From: Micromonosporaceae bacterium
GTDB lineage: Bacteria > Actinomycetota > Actinomycetes > Mycobacteriales > Micromonosporaceae
Assembly: GCA_019689695.1 (NCBI GenBank)
Contig: JADGHA010000264.1
Location: 1-6,274, forward strand
Length of the DNA: 6,274 nt
Direction of reading: 5' to 3'
Below the pieces are notes generated by a model. It saw nothing but the letters and a program-made list of their open reading frames with translations, had not been told where the DNA came from and did no database searches. The position numbers and the translations under genes are program-made. Of this stretch, positions 5,427 to 6,274 are shown piece after piece; the first letter of the stretch is position 1, and every line of letters begins with the position of its first letter.

Positions 5427-6200
5427 TCAGGGCCACCGGGCCGGCGGGCGTACGGCCCGCCGCAGGGCGTCCCGCCGCTGCCGTACCCCCCAGACCGCGA
5501 CCCGCCACATCGCCTCACCGACGATCGCCGAGCTCATCTTGCTCGTGCCGCGCTCCCGCTCGACGAACGTGATCGGCACCTCGACCACCCGCAGCCCCAG
5601 CCGGTGCGCCCGCCAGGCCAGGTCCACCTGGAAGCAGTACCCCTGGGACGACACCGAGGCCAGGTCCATCTTCTCCAGCGCCGCCATCCGGTACGCCCGG
5701 TAGCCGCCGGTGGCGTCCTTGACCGGCATGCCCAGCGCCAGCCGGGTGTAGAGGTTCCCACCGCGGGACAGCAGCAGCCGGTGCACCGGCCAGTTGCGCA
5801 CCCTCCCACCGTCGACCCAGCGCGACCCGAGCACCACGTCGGCCTCGCGCAGCCGGTCCAGCAGCCGCGGCAGCTCCTCCGGGGCGTGCGAGCCGTCGGC
5901 GTCCATCTCCACCACGGCGTCGAAGCCGCGCTCGCCCGCCCAGCCGAAGCCGGCCACGTACGCCGCCCCGAGGCCCTGCTTGCCGGCCCGGTGCAGCACG
6001 TGGACACACCCGTCGGCGGCGGCCAGCCGGTCCGCGACCGCGCCGGTGCCGTCGGGGCTGTTGTCGTCCACGACGAGAACCTCCGCGGCCGGCACCGCCC
6101 GGCGCAGCCGCGCCACGATGGCCGGCAGGTTCTCCGCCTCGTTGTAGGTGGGTATCACCACCAGGACCCGGCCGACGCCCGGATACTGCGCACCGTTCAC
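5427..6200 (-). CDS. ppm1: Polyprenol-phosphate mannosyltransferase (dolichol-P-mannose synthase-like, GT2)
   Basis: The enzyme transfers mannose from GDP-mannose to a polyprenyl phosphate on the cytoplasmic face of the membrane. The product supports lipoglycan synthesis and protein O-mannosylation. The 257 residues form a full GT2 catalytic domain: VVIPTYNEAENLP (14-26), VVDDNSPDGTG (43-53), KQGLGAAYVAGF (74-85) and the metal-binding DxD in EMDADGSHAPEELP (98-111, Asp100 and Asp102). Later come DATGGYRAYR, SQGYCFQVDLAWRAH and a VPITFVERERGTSKMS segment typical of DPM synthases. There is no C-terminal membrane domain, so it is the soluble or peripheral type. GTG 6200 overlaps the upstream stop codon (GTGTGA), showing translational coupling. 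In mycobacteria the catalytic domain can be fused to Lnt (Ppm1); here it is separate. Confidence 0.93.
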   Translation of the reverse strand: MNGAQYPGVGRVLVVIPTYNEAENLPAIVARLRRAVPAAEVLVVDDNSPDGTGAVADRLAAADGCVHVLHRAGKQGLGAAYVAGFGWAGERGFDAVVEMDADGSHAPEELPRLLDRLREADVVLGSRWVDGGRVRNWPVHRLLLSRGGNLYTRLALGMPVKDATGGYRAYRMAALEKMDLASVSSQGYCFQVDLAWRAHRLGLRVVEVPITFVERERGTSKMSSAIVGEAMWRVAVWGVRQRRDALRRAVRPPARWP

Positions 6201-6274
6201 ACCGCCCCACCTTCCACCGGACGCCCGGCGGTGCGCCGGGCGCGCAGCCGCAGCACCCCCGCCGCGGCCAGCGC
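6197..6274 (-). CDS. C-terminal end of an upstream coupled gene, possibly apolipoprotein N-acyltransferase (Lnt)
   Basis: Only the last 25 codons are visible, in frame from the right edge to a TGA at 6197-6199. The peptide starts with a small-residue hydrophobic stretch (ALAAAGVL) and continues as a basic tail (RLRARRTAGRPVEGGAV), consistent with the end of a final membrane helix. Its stop codon overlaps the GTG start of ppm1. Known actinobacterial gene order and the Lnt-Ppm1 fusion in Mycobacterium tuberculosis make Lnt the likeliest identity. The visible residues are too few to prove it. Confidence 0.5.
   Translation of the reverse strand, partial: ALAAAGVLRLRARRTAGRPVEGGAV

Noticed and set aside
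4924..5703. Plus-strand frame across fxsA and ppm1
   Set aside because: It is Ala/Pro/Arg-rich shadow sequence opposite two recognised genes.
1..6274. CRISPR array, insertion sequence, tRNA or phage-defence cluster
   Set aside because: I saw no regularly spaced repeats, transposase motifs, terminal repeats, tRNA-like cloverleaf or defence-protein domains on either strand.

Overview
The window is very GC-rich, with third codon positions almost always G or C. It carries genes typical of high-GC Actinobacteria: rbpA, an Lnt/Ppm1-like lipoprotein pathway end, FxsA, and an anti-sigma-type ATPase. The RbpA sequence and overall composition suggest a Micromonosporaceae-like genome (Actinoplanes/Micromonospora relatives). 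That placement is inference from protein character, not from a search.

Layout: (1) 1-1476, minus strand, a DHA2-type multidrug MFS exporter whose stop codon lies beyond the left edge. (2) 1477-1558, an 82-nt divergent control region with a long imperfect inverted repeat. (3) 1559-2002, plus, an HxlR-family winged-helix repressor that probably controls the exporter. (4) 2007-2726, minus, a DedA-family membrane protein, tail-to-tail with the HxlR gene (4 nt gap). (5) 2727-2798, a divergent promoter region. (6) 2799-3581, plus, an SDR oxidoreductase that appears to be leaderless. (7) about 3737-4174, plus, a small HATPase_c_2 (anti-sigma/RsbW-like) protein. (8) 4175-4423, a regulatory region holding an excellent SigR/SigH-type (disulfide stress) promoter, GGAAT-N19-GTT. 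(9) 4424-4768, plus, rbpA. (10) 4856-5365, minus, fxsA. (11) 5379-5424, a perfect 14-bp hairpin filling the fxsA upstream gap. (12) 5427-6200, minus, a polyprenol-phosphate mannosyltransferase (ppm1 catalytic domain). (13) 6197-6274, minus, the last 25 codons of an upstream, translationally coupled gene, by position probably apolipoprotein N-acyltransferase (lnt).

How the parts relate: the left part is a regulator/exporter pair. The right part is the conserved actinobacterial neighbourhood lnt-ppm1-fxsA facing rbpA. It links lipoprotein acylation and mannosyl-phospholipid supply with a core transcription factor under thiol-stress control. The DedA, SDR and ATPase genes in the middle have no obvious joint pathway.

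I see no mobile element, CRISPR array, tRNA, rRNA or clear new multi-gene system. The points most worth following are in the regulatory DNA (SigR box before rbpA, leaderless SDR promoter, the ppm1-fxsA hairpin, a recurring GGTCGG/CCGACCCG inverted repeat) and a substituted zinc-ligand position in RbpA.
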